A stretch of 64,000 nt of DNA from Tetrapyrgos nigripes. Taxonomy: Eukaryota > Basidiomycota > Agaricomycetes > Agaricales > Campanellaceae. A program made the position numbers and the translations under genes. Location of the stretch: NCBI GenBank assembly GCA_013368315.1, contig JAACJM010000250.1, forward strand, positions 54,075 to 118,074. The letters run 5' to 3'. The notes beneath the pieces were generated by a model. It was not told where the DNA came from, ran no database searches, and was given only the letters and a program-made list of their open reading frames with translations. This document shows, piece after piece, positions 44,260 through 54,284 of the stretch (position 1 is the stretch's first letter; every line of letters starts with the position of its first letter).

Positions 44260-44614
44260 TGCAGATTTTGCTTTTGCTTTTGCCAGCAACAAGCCCTGCT
44301 GCACTGGCAGCATACGTCGCGTCACGTCAATTGGTCCAGAAAAGGGCTTACTTGTTGTGGTCTATTTGTCAAAGGCTTCTGGGTTTGTACCCTGGAAGAG
44401 CTCCTACAGGTGAATTCAAAACAAAACAAAAAATTAAGAATTATTCCGAGGAAAGCATCGCAAATTTGAAGCTCATAAACAGGCTACGAATGCCTGAAGA
44501 GCAACGAGTTGAAAGTCGCGTCGCGTCGCGTTCATTTCAGCACCGATCACGTGGATTTTCATTGTTTCAAATTTTCCTCGACGACAGTCGTCGCCCTTCA
44601 AACTCGCTACTGCC
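44260..44614. promoter_or_regulatory. Divergent promoter region between PGS1 and the gene at 44615
   Basis: 355 nt separate two start codons facing away from each other. A tandem GTCGCGTCGCGTCGCGTT lies at about 44516-44533, 80 nt from the plus-strand ATG, and could bind a regulator. No TATA box is convincing. Some of this span may instead code for an extended PGS1 start (ATG 44325). Confidence 0.4.
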
Positions 44615-45771
44615 ATGGTTCTAAAATCCGAAGCTAAAGCCAAAGCAGATCCCTCCACAGCTATCACTGCTCTCCTAGCTTGTTATGCCACTGTACGCGG
44701 AACTTGCAATTGCCGCATCTCTGGCAAGCAACCACCTGGCCAACCTATCCCAATCTGTTGTATGGACAATCGCCAGCTCGAAGCCTGGATGGTCCATTTC
44801 AATCTAAGGCACCTTGCGGACCATCTCCCTGTCAAAAAAAAGCCGGCGAGGTATCGTGAGCTGCTTTACGAGCTTCGACAGAGGCATCAAAAGGGACCAG
44901 TCTTTGGAAAGGTTATCAAGACAGTGCCACCACAACAATCGGATTTTCCAAAGGGGAGATGGGCGCAGGGGCAGAGAAGAAAACTGGATTTAGAGCTTGA
45001 ACAGATGGAGAAGGAAGGATTCGTTGAAGTGAAGTCTGAACCGTCGATGTCCACGCCACTCATAGATGAGGGTGTGTATCATCTTTTTTTCTCATGCCAA
45101 CCTCTGTATTTCTCTCGTTTTCAGACGAATACGAAGATGACAAGCCAGACTCATCATATGTCCCCGACGGGTGGCACACAAATAACATCGACCAACATCA
45201 TCCTCATTATCATGACCACGAAGATAATGCTCACCCCCAATTACTGCATCAATCCTACTACTGGGAACATGCAATACTGCAATTGGAATCCTGTCTGGAG
45301 TAATAGAGGCTGGAATCGTTGGGTTCGTCCTGGTTCCGCCCGAAATCCTCTTCAGATGTTGGATGGTCAGTCAGTTTGTCTGTGTCGTCTTTCCAACTGC
45401 TCATACTTTATCGCTTTTAGAAGAGCTTGACGATTACATGCAAATTAAGAGAGAAGGTGGTCACAGTCCTTTTCATTCTTTCATACGGCTTTACTCATGT
45501 ACTTTGCGTTTCTTTTTTTCAGAGGTCGACGGCAAACATATTCTCAAGCAGGAACTACCTGCGCATACGGCCCTTTCGTCGATTCTCTATCTCGAGATAC
45601 ACCTCCTTTCGTTGATTCTCTATCCCAAAGTCGAGGTGCGCCAGTTTCATGGCTTTATAGCTTTTCATTGATCTATTTCCGAACCCTATTTACATATGCA
45701 TACCTCTAGATGACAATGGTAGAGCAATCAAACGTGAAGAGTTGGACCATGTTATCGTTCTTGACTGGTAA
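44615..45771 (+). CDS. Uncharacterised multi-exon gene
   Basis: Not recognised. The first exon is well supported: MVLKSEAKAKADPSTAITAL, then CNCRISGKQPPGQPIPICCM, WMVHFNLRHLADHLPVKKKP, ARYRELLYELRQRHQKGPVF, and KGRWAQGQRRKLDLELEQME. An intron from about 45072 ends in TTTTCAG before DEYEDDKPDSSYVPDGWHTN, a His/Asp-rich exon. Further exons are likely but their frames conflict: WNPVWSNRGWNRW, EELDDYMQIKRE, VDGKHILKQEL and GRAIKREELDHVIVLDW all look coding, the last ending in TAA at 45769-45771. I am fairly sure of a gene starting here, unsure of the exon joins after 45300. A simple alternative ends at 45303. The Cys/Trp-rich start hints at a small folded domain. Confidence 0.5.
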
Positions 45772-46039
45772 TGGTTGTCAGTGTTTATTACCAGTGTTAG
45801 CTTGCATCACCTGTGTGCGTCTGAGAGGCTGTGAGGGTGGCGAGGATCGTGAATGTCAGAATGATAATAACAGGACGATGAGTTGTTACTTTACATTGAT
45901 AGTTGTTACCTAGTTCTCCACGGCTGTGGCTGTGGCGGATCTTGACTCATCTTGAGTCTCGATAGCTTCCTCCGAGTCATTTCGCCTCATTAAAACGGTA
46001 CATAATAAAACTTGCATCTTTCAACTATCCTTCCCTACT

Positions 46040-47641
46040 ATGGCTTTCGCCGATTTGTTCCAAACTCACTACTACACCTACGCCGGCTTGGATGATGACA
46101 CTCTCGAGTCGGACGAGGAAAACGAACTCTTATTAACCCCTCTCCCTAACCATCAACTCCAAGCCCTTCGCCTCATCAAAAATCATCTTTCTTCTGATGT
46201 CATAAATTGGGAAGGTACCATCCTCTCCGGCCTTCTATTCCATTTTCGCCACATCGACCTCCACATCGAAGGTGGTGGCTATTCCTGTCGACTCTCTCCT
46301 CGATTCTCCGTATCCAGTCGATTTGTACGGAAAGAATCTCTACTTAAGTTGGAAGCAGATCTCAAGAGGATCGACAAGGATGACGACGAAGCACAACGGT
46401 CTCGTCGATCTCGTTCAGATTCATTCCACTTCGTCACTATGATCCTCCGGATGGTCGACACCGCTAGTGCGCATCAAGCATCATGGCTAGACGACGATTT
46501 CATTACCCCTGAACGGCGCGCATTCCATGACACAGACCTCGATAACATTTTCAACACCGCTCAAGACTTTTTAGGCGTCACCCCAAAACAAATCTGCGAC
46601 GACATTCTCCCCGATTATCGAATCATCCACGTCGAATCTATCATCCGAACTAACCTCTCGAGGCGATTTGTTCAATTCCAGGATATGCTTCGTTCCAAAT
46701 TGATGCAACGATCTACACACGAACTCGTTAAATTTGTTCCTCCTGAATATCGACGATCTCGAGGGACCTCATCGACACAAAAGGAGGACCTCATCGAGCA
46801 CATTGTCCGTCCAAAACTCACCTTCCACGGAACACGTCCAGACCTCGTCCCCTCCATCGTCCAATTCGGTTTTCTCAAACCAGGTACTACACATCCCTCC
46901 ACAGGCGAACCACTCCCCGTCCGCTGTGGTAGCACCTACGGCCGAGGAATCTACTCCTCCCCCAACCCAAACTTCTCACTCGCCTACTCTGGTTTCCAAT
47001 GCTCACAAACCAAACCTGGAGGTATACCCGGTTTAAAGCTTCTCGTATGCGCAACTATCATGGGTCGTTCTGCCCAACTGTCACGAGCTGACAATTGGCG
47101 AGAACAGAGTAGGCCATATCCCGGGTCAGATTCACATATTGCGAATGAGGGGCGGGAGTTTATTGTTTTTGATAATGCACAAATTTTGCCTTGTTATGTG
47201 GTGCATTTGGATTGGGGGAGAGGAGGGGTGGATGCGGAGAGTTTTGTGTTGAATAATTTGAATGGTAGTGCGAGGACGATTGATGGGACGACGACGAGGG
47301 GAATTGGGAATCGGAGAGCGTGGTTGAAGGCTAGTGAGGATTCTATTTCTCCTGGAGAGAAGAAGAGGTTGAAGGAGGAGCGGTTAGCACAGGCTGCAAA
47401 GTTTTTTGCGTATGGGTTTGGGCCTGTGTCGGGAAAGAATATTATTATTGAGGATATAGCAGATGTGGATGATGATGAGGAAGATTATGGTGAATATCAG
47501 GTGGATAGGTTGGACGATGTGCAGGAGGTGGATATATGGGGAGTGAAACGTTTGGAGGGGGAGACTGAGATGGATGAATATAGCGTACAGAGGAAGGCGA
47601 AATACAGATGGAAGAGTGGCATAGATGACGATCAAGGATAG
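46040..47641 (+). CDS. PARP-like ADP-ribosyltransferase domain protein (533 aa, intronless)
   Basis: The C-terminal half has the layout of a poly/mono-ADP-ribosyltransferase fold: LTFHGTRPDLVPSIVQFGFL (His of the H-Y-E triad), GSTYGRGIYSSPNPNFSLAY (Tyr), and GREFIVFDNAQILPCYVVHL, in which the Glu before FIVFD sits where the catalytic Glu of PARPs is found (NEYIVY). The N-terminal 250 residues (MAFADLFQTHYYTYAGLDDD, then RLSPRFSVSSRF) match no domain I know. The last 80 residues are acidic. It may modify proteins or nucleic acids using NAD+; the target cannot be predicted. It is unusual here in having no intron over 1.6 kb. Its first 1,050 nt are C-rich at third positions (ATC, CTC) while the last 550 nt are G- and T-rich. 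Confidence 0.75.
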   Translation: MAFADLFQTHYYTYAGLDDDTLESDEENELLLTPLPNHQLQALRLIKNHLSSDVINWEGTILSGLLFHFRHIDLHIEGGGYSCRLSPRFSVSSRFVRKESLLKLEADLKRIDKDDDEAQRSRRSRSDSFHFVTMILRMVDTASAHQASWLDDDFITPERRAFHDTDLDNIFNTAQDFLGVTPKQICDDILPDYRIIHVESIIRTNLSRRFVQFQDMLRSKLMQRSTHELVKFVPPEYRRSRGTSSTQKEDLIEHIVRPKLTFHGTRPDLVPSIVQFGFLKPGTTHPSTGEPLPVRCGSTYGRGIYSSPNPNFSLAYSGFQCSQTKPGGIPGLKLLVCATIMGRSAQLSRADNWREQSRPYPGSDSHIANEGREFIVFDNAQILPCYVVHLDWGRGGVDAESFVLNNLNGSARTIDGTTTRGIGNRRAWLKASEDSISPGEKKRLKEERLAQAAKFFAYGFGPVSGKNIIIEDIADVDDDEEDYGEYQVDRLDDVQEVDIWGVKRLEGETEMDEYSVQRKAKYRWKSGIDDDQG

Positions 47642-47739
47642 TAATCATGGTTGTTTATACATTTGTTTGTGGAAAAGTTACAGCGAAGCGTAAACAAATC
47701 GGTGAATTTCGAAAGCCATAGTAGCCTGAGGGAAGGATA

Positions 47740-47913
47740 GCTGAAGAGATACTTTTTGAAAGGTAGGTAGTTACGTCCATCTGCCAGAGTAGGAAATCGT
47801 TCGCTCCCGATGAAAAGATCTATCTCAGCTCGGGCTTCCTCCCGAGCATCAGGGAGGAGCATCATAGTTTTCACGAATGCTCTCAGCCAGACCCTGAGAG
47901 AGACTGAAATCAA
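47740..47913 (-). pseudogene. Cytochrome P450 gene fragment
   Basis: One exon-sized piece reads RAFVKTMMLLPDAREEARAE, IDLFIGSERFPTLADGR and YLPF. This is the J-J' helix region that follows the oxygen-binding helix in P450s (pattern L.P.....A..EID..IG..R.P...D...LP). Nothing before or after continues the protein, and an LTR lies about 100 nt away. It is a relic of a different P450 from the one at 22.6-25.5 kb. Confidence 0.6.
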
Positions 47914-48028
47914 AGCTCAGTATGGTAATTTTTAGCATCACCTTTTGCCTGAGTAGGAGGCACGACATCAGTAAAACGGCAAACCGGCTTTTTACAACTT
48001 TTATGCGACTTTTTCCGATCCGCGCTGT

Positions 48029-48254
48029 TGTAAGGCGGGGGTTCTCGCGAAGGGCCTAGGGCCTGAGTAAATCCAGACGGAGGTTTATTCTTGCCCGAGG
48101 GCGAAGGTACAGGCGCGTAAGGCGAGTCGAGAGATGATTGTAGTGAGAGTAAAGATCGGTTAGGACTACGTAGCTACCGAGCTTAAGTACTGTCCATCGT
48201 GGGAAAATAGATAAAAGATATAGATAATACTAATATGGTAACGAAACCGTTACA
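48029..48254 (-). repeat. LTR (226 nt) of a retrotransposon, with adjacent polypurine tract
   Basis: On the minus strand the unit starts TGTAACGG and ends TTACA, giving matching TGTAA/TTACA ends. Just upstream on that strand is CTACTGGGGGAGAG, a good polypurine tract, so this is a 3' LTR read leftward. No second LTR is visible within the window, so the element is truncated or rearranged. Confidence 0.6.
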
Positions 48255-48297
48255 CTCTCCCCCAGTAGATTAGCAGTTGGATAATCTAGATGACCAA

Positions 48298-49426
48298 TTA
48301 GGTAGTAGAGAAGGTCATGTCTTGATCAATGTCAAGGATTTGAGCAGATGAGCTCGCGGCGGAATGAGCATTTTCGTCGGTAACCATTGACGTGCTCGGG
48401 CCGATACTAGAGCTAGAGGACTGGGCCATAGTGAGCCTTGATATGTCCACTCCAGCGTTTAAGGAAAGAGGAACGGTGGGGGGTTTATAGCTTTTAGAAA
48501 CCTTATTCTCATTGATGAGAATGCTGGTTACAGCTATACGTCGCCGTTGTTCCTTGATATCAGAAAGGTTCCAATCAATTGGAACACACCGGTCGAGATG
48601 AATGACCTGGGGTGAAAAGGTTGTCTTCGGAGCCCCCGTGAACATCATGCGAACCACAGTTTCACGGTACATGTTGATGTACAGTTGAGAGTCTTCCGGA
48701 TAAAGCACATGAGCATCAATACAAAATTGATGTGCCCAACGAAACATAGAATCGGCAGTATGGATTGTGAATCCAATCCTAGCAAGGAATCTTGCCATGG
48801 CCACTGGTTGTCCTTCGTTGCTTGCAGCCTGATCAGAAGCTGTGAACCGAACATACTGATGGTTCAGCGGAGCAGGAGCAATGGCGAGGTTAAGGCGTTC
48901 AATGAGTTGGGAATACCAATACGGTTGGCTAATAAGATGAATGAAGACCTTCTGAAAGAGTCGAGAGAGGGTTTTTTTCATCATTAGTTGGTTGAGAGAT
49001 ATTGACAGGCTGTGGCTTGATTTTGGAGAATAAAATAGATGCCTCTACCGAGTTGTCTTCCCAAAAGCCGCTATCCGTTATACGTATGCCCGGACGAGAA
49101 CGAGGAGGGGTATGAACAAACATATGGTTTGCTCTTCCTTCGATAGTCGAAGCGGTAGATACCCGAGGGATGGAACAGGGGTTTTGTTTCCAATATTCGG
49201 GACCATCAGTTGTGAGACGAACGTCTCGAGGCCTGCTGAACGAATCATATTCGGTCCAGCGAGCATAGCAGACAGCAAGGTTGAGCATAGATGTCTCAAC
49301 ATCTGACAAAGATTGGCAGCGAAACCTTTCTTGTAGGTGACGAATGAGGTTAACAATTTTAACCATATCATGGAGCTGGTCCGCAGCGTTGGAGACACAT
49401 TGAATAAATCCGCTGAACGTTTTCAA
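48298..49426 (-). pseudogene. Broken retroelement ORF next to the LTR (gag-like position, function unknown)
   Basis: Two overlapping frames appear to be one coding region with a frameshift near 48940-48980. The first reads HDMVKIVNLIRHLQERFRCQ, VETSMLNLAVCYARWTEYDS and VNISQPTNDEKNPLSTL. The second gives QKVFIHLISQPYWYSQLIER, YVRFTASDQAASNEG, ARFLARIGFTIHTADSMFRW, HLDRCVPIDWNLSDIKE and a Ser-rich end closing 44 nt from the LTR. There is no CCHC knuckle and no enzyme motif. Being directly before the polypurine tract, it was the last ORF of its element, which is unusual for gag. I do not recognise the family. Confidence 0.45.
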
Positions 49427-52102
49427 TCACAAATTGAGATTGAAACTACTAATGGTTCTAAATTCACCGATGAAGATATCCCTCGTCTGCGCCAACAGTG
49501 GTTTGATGCGTGCAAGGATATCATGAATGGTGTTCCCGAAAAACTTCCACCAGAACGTGAGGTCAATCATACTATACCACTGATTGATCGCAACAAAAAA
49601 TATCGGTATTATATGCCGAGGTGTCCTGACTCCCTAAGAGACCAACTAGCAGAGAAGATATCTCGATATACTCGTGCTGGTTGGTGGGAGCCAATGTCAG
49701 TCACCCAAGCTGCACCTATGCTTTGCATTGCAAAGAAGGATGGTACATTACGCACAACAATTGATTGTCGTGAACGTAATGCTAATACCGAGAAAGACGT
49801 TACTCCACTTCCTGACCAGGATCGTGTCAGGATGCAGACAGCTAGCAAAAAGTTGAGGTCAAAAATTGACCTTTCCGATGCGTACGAGCAAGTACGTGTT
49901 GTAGCTGAAGACGTAATGAGTACAGCTTTTTCCACAGTCAGTGGAACTTTTGTGAGCCATACTATGCAACAAGGTGACTGTAACGCACCGTCAACTTTTC
50001 AACGTCTCATGAATACTATTTTCCGTGATTATATCGGAATATTCATGCATGTATACCTTGACGATATTTTCGTCTTCAGTGATACTATTGAGGATCATGA
50101 ACGTCACCTTGGTTTAGTTTTTAATAAACTACGAGAACAAGAACTCTTCCTAAAAACTAGTAAAGTAGAACTCTATGCAGAGTTTATGGATTGCCTGGGT
50201 CATATTATTGACAACAAGGGTTTACACGCCACCAGTGATAAACTTGAACGAATTAGAAACTGGCGGCAACCTCGTAATTACAACGACATCCAAAAATTCC
50301 TTGGACTTGTTAATTACTTAGCCCATTTCCTACCTGATGTGTCATCTTACACTACCCCTCTCTCCGAAATGTCTAGAAATAATCAGCCATTTTTCTGGAG
50401 ACCACTGCACAATGTATGTTTTCGTAACATCAAGAATTTGTGTTGCAAAACCCCTATCTTGAGGCCCATTGACCCAAGGAACCCAGATCCAATCTGGGTT
50501 GTCTGTGATGCCTCTGCATCAGGTGTCGGTGCTATGTATGGCCAAGGACCCACTTGGCAAACATGCAGACCTGCTGGATTTATGTCCAAGAAATTCTCGG
50601 ACGCTCAGCGTAATTACAGAGTCTTTGAAACAGAAACTCTAGCTATCCTCGAAGCTTTGCTAAAATGGGAAGATAAACTTATTGGTTATCGTATTCATGT
50701 GGTTACAGACCATAAAGCTTTGGAATTCTTCCAAACTCAGAAACGTCTATCCAGTCGTCAGATGCGATGGATGGAATACTTATCTCGATTTGACTTTGAC
50801 ATCACATATGTCAAAGGAGTGACCAACCGAGTAGCAGATATCTTATCTCGCTACTATGAATCAGACACTTACGATGATAAACACAAGCCATACAAGTATG
50901 TAAATGCCGATATTCGTCTAGATAAGCTTGGTGATGATCTACCATTAGGTAGAAAAGAAGAATACACTGGCATGGTTGAACGACTCTTGGCGTCAAGGGA
51001 AGTTTGTGAAGCTGATGAGCCCCGGGATATAGAAGCTGCTGAGCTCGAAGCTTCTCGTGAACCCGATATTCAAGATGACCACGCTCTCCCTAGTGTGAAT
51101 CCAACAATTATAGATTCACGAGCAAAGGGGATGAACCTTCGGACTCAAATCATTAATAATGATACTACATTCATTGATGATATCCAAAAGTACTACGCAA
51201 AAGATCCACTTTTCAAGAAGATACTTGAAAAACCTGATGATCACTCGCGATTCTACGTCCAAGATAAGCTAATCTGGACACATAACCTTTCTGGTGAATC
51301 TGTAGTTTGTATACCTCAAGTACCAAATGATAGTACACGTTCACTACGGGGTCGTATCCTTGAACAAGGACACATCACTGTTGGACATTTTGGCCCACAA
51401 CGCACCGCCGATTATATCCGTCGTTGGTACTGGTGGCCAAAGATATACTCAATGACAAATAAATTTTGTCATACATGTGAACTATGTGCTCGCTCAAAGG
51501 TGAGTACGAAACCACCAGCGGGAAAACTCCATACATTGCCAATCCCAACACGTCCTTGGCAATCAATCGGGATGGATTTTATCGGCCCATTCCCCGAAGT
51601 AAAAGGGTATAATTACTTATGGGTAATCATATGCCAGTTGACTTCACAAGTTCATCTCATTCCCTGTAACACAAAAGACACGGCCGTTGACCTTTCCTTG
51701 CGCTATATGCAGGAAATAGTACGTCTACATGGCCTCCCTGAGTCAATCGTATCCGATAGAGACTCAAAATTTACTTCTACCTGGTGGAAAGAAGTACATA
51801 GACTACTCGGAGCTAAGCTTCTCATGTCTACATCCTTCCATCCTCAAACTGATGGAGTTACGGAGCGAGCAAACCGTTCGATTGCTCAGATATTCCGTGC
51901 CTCAATCTGGGCTGACCAACATGATTGGTTAATTAAAGTCCCCGTTGTAGAATTTGCTCTAAACTCTAGTATTAGCGAAACAACAGGTTTTGCACCATTT
52001 GAACTAAATTATGGATACTTACCTTCAATGTTGTTTGAAGTACGGACCAAGAATGATTTACCGGCTGGAATCCGAGCGTTCGGAATCCAGGCAATGCAGT
52101 AG
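49337..52102 (+). pseudogene. Ty3-type LTR retrotransposon pol fragment (RT, RNase H, integrase), both ends lost
   Basis: The open frame follows a TAG directly, so the true start is missing; gag and protease are absent. The RT is complete: TIPLIDRNKKYRYYMP, APMLCIAKKDGTLRTTIDCR, SKIDLSDAYEQVRV and the catalytic YLDDIFVFSD. RNase H shows WVVCDASASGVGAMYG, FETETLAILEALLKW and VVTDHKALEFF. The integrase has the zinc region (GHFGPQRTADYIRRWYWWP, then CHTCELCARSK) and the DDE residues in GMDFIGPFPE, IVSDRDSKFTSTWW and TDGVTERANRSI. It ends at TAG 52100-52102, in or just after PAGIRAF, before any chromodomain. The 5' 90 nt overlap the opposite-strand ORF, marking a junction near 49420. An intact 2.7-kb frame suggests recent arrival. 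Confidence 0.85.
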
Positions 52103-52486
52103 ACTCGCAAGCCAGTCGGTTGGTTCAACGTGCCCGCCAGTGTACGGGGATAATCGGAGAGTGAAATTGGGCACGATCACCAACCGACTGGTATTCACGG
52201 TAGCCCTTTTGCAGGATGACGCAATTGTGACTTTGGACTTAGCCAAATATCGCTTGCGCGTTTCGTCCGTCCTCACAAAAAAGCTTCCTCTGCGATGTGC
52301 AGAGGCTCAAGATCATTTTAAAGTAGTTATATTGTCTCTGTATGTAGCATATAGACAATGAAGCCCATCTACGACATCTTTCTTTGGCTCATATGAAAGG
52401 ATTTTGAGGCTGTTGAGCCATACTTGAGCGAGAAGCAGGGTCCATAGGGTATGGATGTAAGTACTGTGCTTGTGGTGTAGCAGCTG
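52103..52486. other. Junction region with a 24-nt inverted repeat
   Basis: Arms at about 52109-52132 (CCAGTCGGTTGGT..ACGTGCCC) and 52171-52194 (GGGCACGATCACCAACCGACTGG) form a hairpin immediately after the end of the pol fragment. No gene is supported. It may be a terminal repeat or a rearrangement scar. Confidence 0.5.
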
Positions 52487-53296
52487 GTGATGGATATGTA
52501 TACCCTATGGAAGGAGGGACATGAAAGTACTGAAAGTGCTGGAAATCTGGTGGAGGATGAAACATGGGAGTTGCAGGAGGATATGGATATGGAGAATATG
52601 GATGCAGATGTTGATAATATGGAGGTTGGGGTGTTGCTGGAAAGGGTATTCGAGACGAGGATGGTGTTGCTGGTACTGCCAGTGGGCGCGACTGTAGAGA
52701 AGACGGCGTGCCTGCCAATTGGCAGTAACTCATCTTGGGAATGGCTTAGCATGATATCACCATGTGTCGAGGTCTTCCGGAAACTTGCAACAAATATCAA
52801 CGATTCCTGTGGAGAAGCGAGGCAAGGGTCCCGACACGCACCCCCTGATCTGAGCAAAGATATCCGTATTTTGATGGACAGTCTACGGGAGCATGGCGTT
52901 TACAAGATAACAAAGAGACGAGTGTTTGATGTAGACGACTCACCAGCCAAAGACGTTATCACTGAAGGCCTCTGCAATTTATCTTCACCACTCGCAGAAT
53001 ACAACGCTGCATTCAAAAGACTTCAACGGAGACGCCGCCAAATGCCAATTACCGGTGGTCTTGATCCGGGACTCGAGGAATTTGTTAGCAGTGACATGCG
53101 CGAGAGTGCCGGAGACGAGTTGAGAGTGGATGTCAAGGAAGATGTCGAAGGTGTCGAGGAAGTTACTGATTTGGCTGAAGATGTATTTGAAGGAGATATT
53201 GCGAGGGCAATTGACGACGAGGAGGTGCAAACCTTCACTCTAGATAATGAGGAGGACGTAGCATTGGATATGGACGTAGTCGAGGTTACATGGTAG
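52487..53296 (+). pseudogene. C-terminal fragment of a repeat-associated fungal protein family
   Basis: From about 52839 the frame reads HAPPDLSKDIRILMDSLREH, GVYKITKRRVFDVDD, LAEYNAAFKRLQRRRRQMPI, then a long acidic tail. From memory this matches the C-terminal region of large repeat-associated Agaricomycete proteins (some annotated DUF6589) ending in a basic LxxRRRR motif; this assignment is weak. The part from 52487 to 52840 is doubtful, because the opposite strand there (52389-52733) reads as a Pro/Tyr-rich protein (PPYYQHLHPYSPYPYPPATP) that looks equally coding. The LINE inserted 20 nt after the stop. Confidence 0.4.
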
Positions 53297-53399
53297 AGAA
53301 GAAAGCCGTTTTTTACAAAGTCGGCGTAGATCAGCTAGCGAAATTCTACTAAGTCCACTGTCACAAAAGCGTGACCCGCCAAAAGGCCTACCAAGAATA

Positions 53400-53447
53400 C
53401 CAGCCGTTCTGTCGAACTCCCTACCGGAGTTTGAAAAGAACGGCTGG
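53400..53447 (+). other. Strong hairpin in the LINE 5' leader
   Basis: CCAGCCGTTCT at 53400-53410 pairs with AGAACGGCTGG at 53437-53447, and CGAACTCC at 53413-53420 pairs with GGAGTTTG at 53426-53433 (one G-T pair). A second hairpin, CTCTCGAG/CTCGAGAG with CACACCGGTGTG in its loop, lies at 53574-53620. Such structure in a LINE leader may act in RNA processing or translation. Confidence 0.6.
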
Positions 53448-53765
53448 AACCGAGCCTAGCAATGCAGAATCTTTTTGACGCGAAGGGGGCCTCTTGAACC
53501 GCTACCGTCACCTGGTAGGGTTTTTCCCACGATCTATGACTGGGTCGGTGGGCAAGAGCAGGGACTCATAGGTCTCTCGAGCATGCAACACATCACACCG
53601 GTGTGTAACGAACTCGAGAGCCGTTCCTGGGTATACCAACTGCCCTCACGTCCACTTTAACTATGGACGAGAACAACAGACGTTCCAATTCTTCCACAGT
53701 TTTCGATTATAGCCACTCAGGCCACTCATCCTCTTTGTTATAAACCTGTAGTTTCAGACCCATAA

Positions 53766-54284
53766 ATGACCTTGATCCTGTACCACCACACAACCACTCG
53801 CAGGCCCGTCTCATTCTGCACTAGCTATAATACGACCCTAACGAAGAATACCATGCTCATTGCTCAAGGCGCGCACACATCCTCCAGTCCCTTCTTAAAG
53901 ATCATCGTCACCGGAAGCTTTGGGACCCTTCCTCCATTCACTTATATGCGCGCCACCCCTGCCGATGCCCCTACACTGCTGAAAGAAGTAGACAGCGCTA
54001 CCCGACCTCTTGATGAAGCACCTGCCCCACTCCTCAGCACCGGAACCACACTTGAAAACACACCTGCCGATCCTCTTCATACACTCGTTACTCCCAAAGA
54101 AAAACCCCTTATCCCAGACGAATTCTACCTCTCACTCCAACCCCCTCCTGACGCCGAAACGACCAATAACGAAATAACGATCAATGAGACTGAACCGAAG
54201 GAACGAGTAAGGAGACGTAGAGGGGGTAGAGGAAAGGTTGAGAAGAGAGAGAACAGGAGACATGGATCAACGACGCAATTGTAG
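53766..54284 (+). CDS. Possible additional 5' ORF of the LINE (ORF0-like)
   Basis: A 172-codon frame upstream of ORF1. It starts MTLILYHHTTTRRPVSFCTS; the ATG at 53853 (MLIAQGAHTSSSPF) is another choice. The middle is Pro/Thr/Glu-rich (DEAPAPLLSTGTTLENTPAD) and the end is strongly basic (RVRRRRGGRGKVEKRENRRH), a composition suggesting nucleic-acid binding. There is no known domain. It could simply be open by chance in C-rich leader sequence, but composition changes from acidic to basic as in real proteins. Not part of the canonical LINE plan. Confidence 0.35.
   Translation: MTLILYHHTTTRRPVSFCTSYNTTLTKNTMLIAQGAHTSSSPFLKIIVTGSFGTLPPFTYMRATPADAPTLLKEVDSATRPLDEAPAPLLSTGTTLENTPADPLHTLVTPKEKPLIPDEFYLSLQPPPDAETTNNEITINETEPKERVRRRRGGRGKVEKRENRRHGSTTQL

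Noticed and set aside
49337..49420. GTG at 49337 as the start of the Ty3 pol ORF
   Set aside because: It directly follows a TAG, and the first 30 codons overlap the opposite-strand ORF; the natural start of the polyprotein is missing.
53327..53660. Hammerhead or HDV-like ribozyme in the LINE leader
   Set aside because: Strong stems are present but I could not place the conserved core bases of either class by eye.
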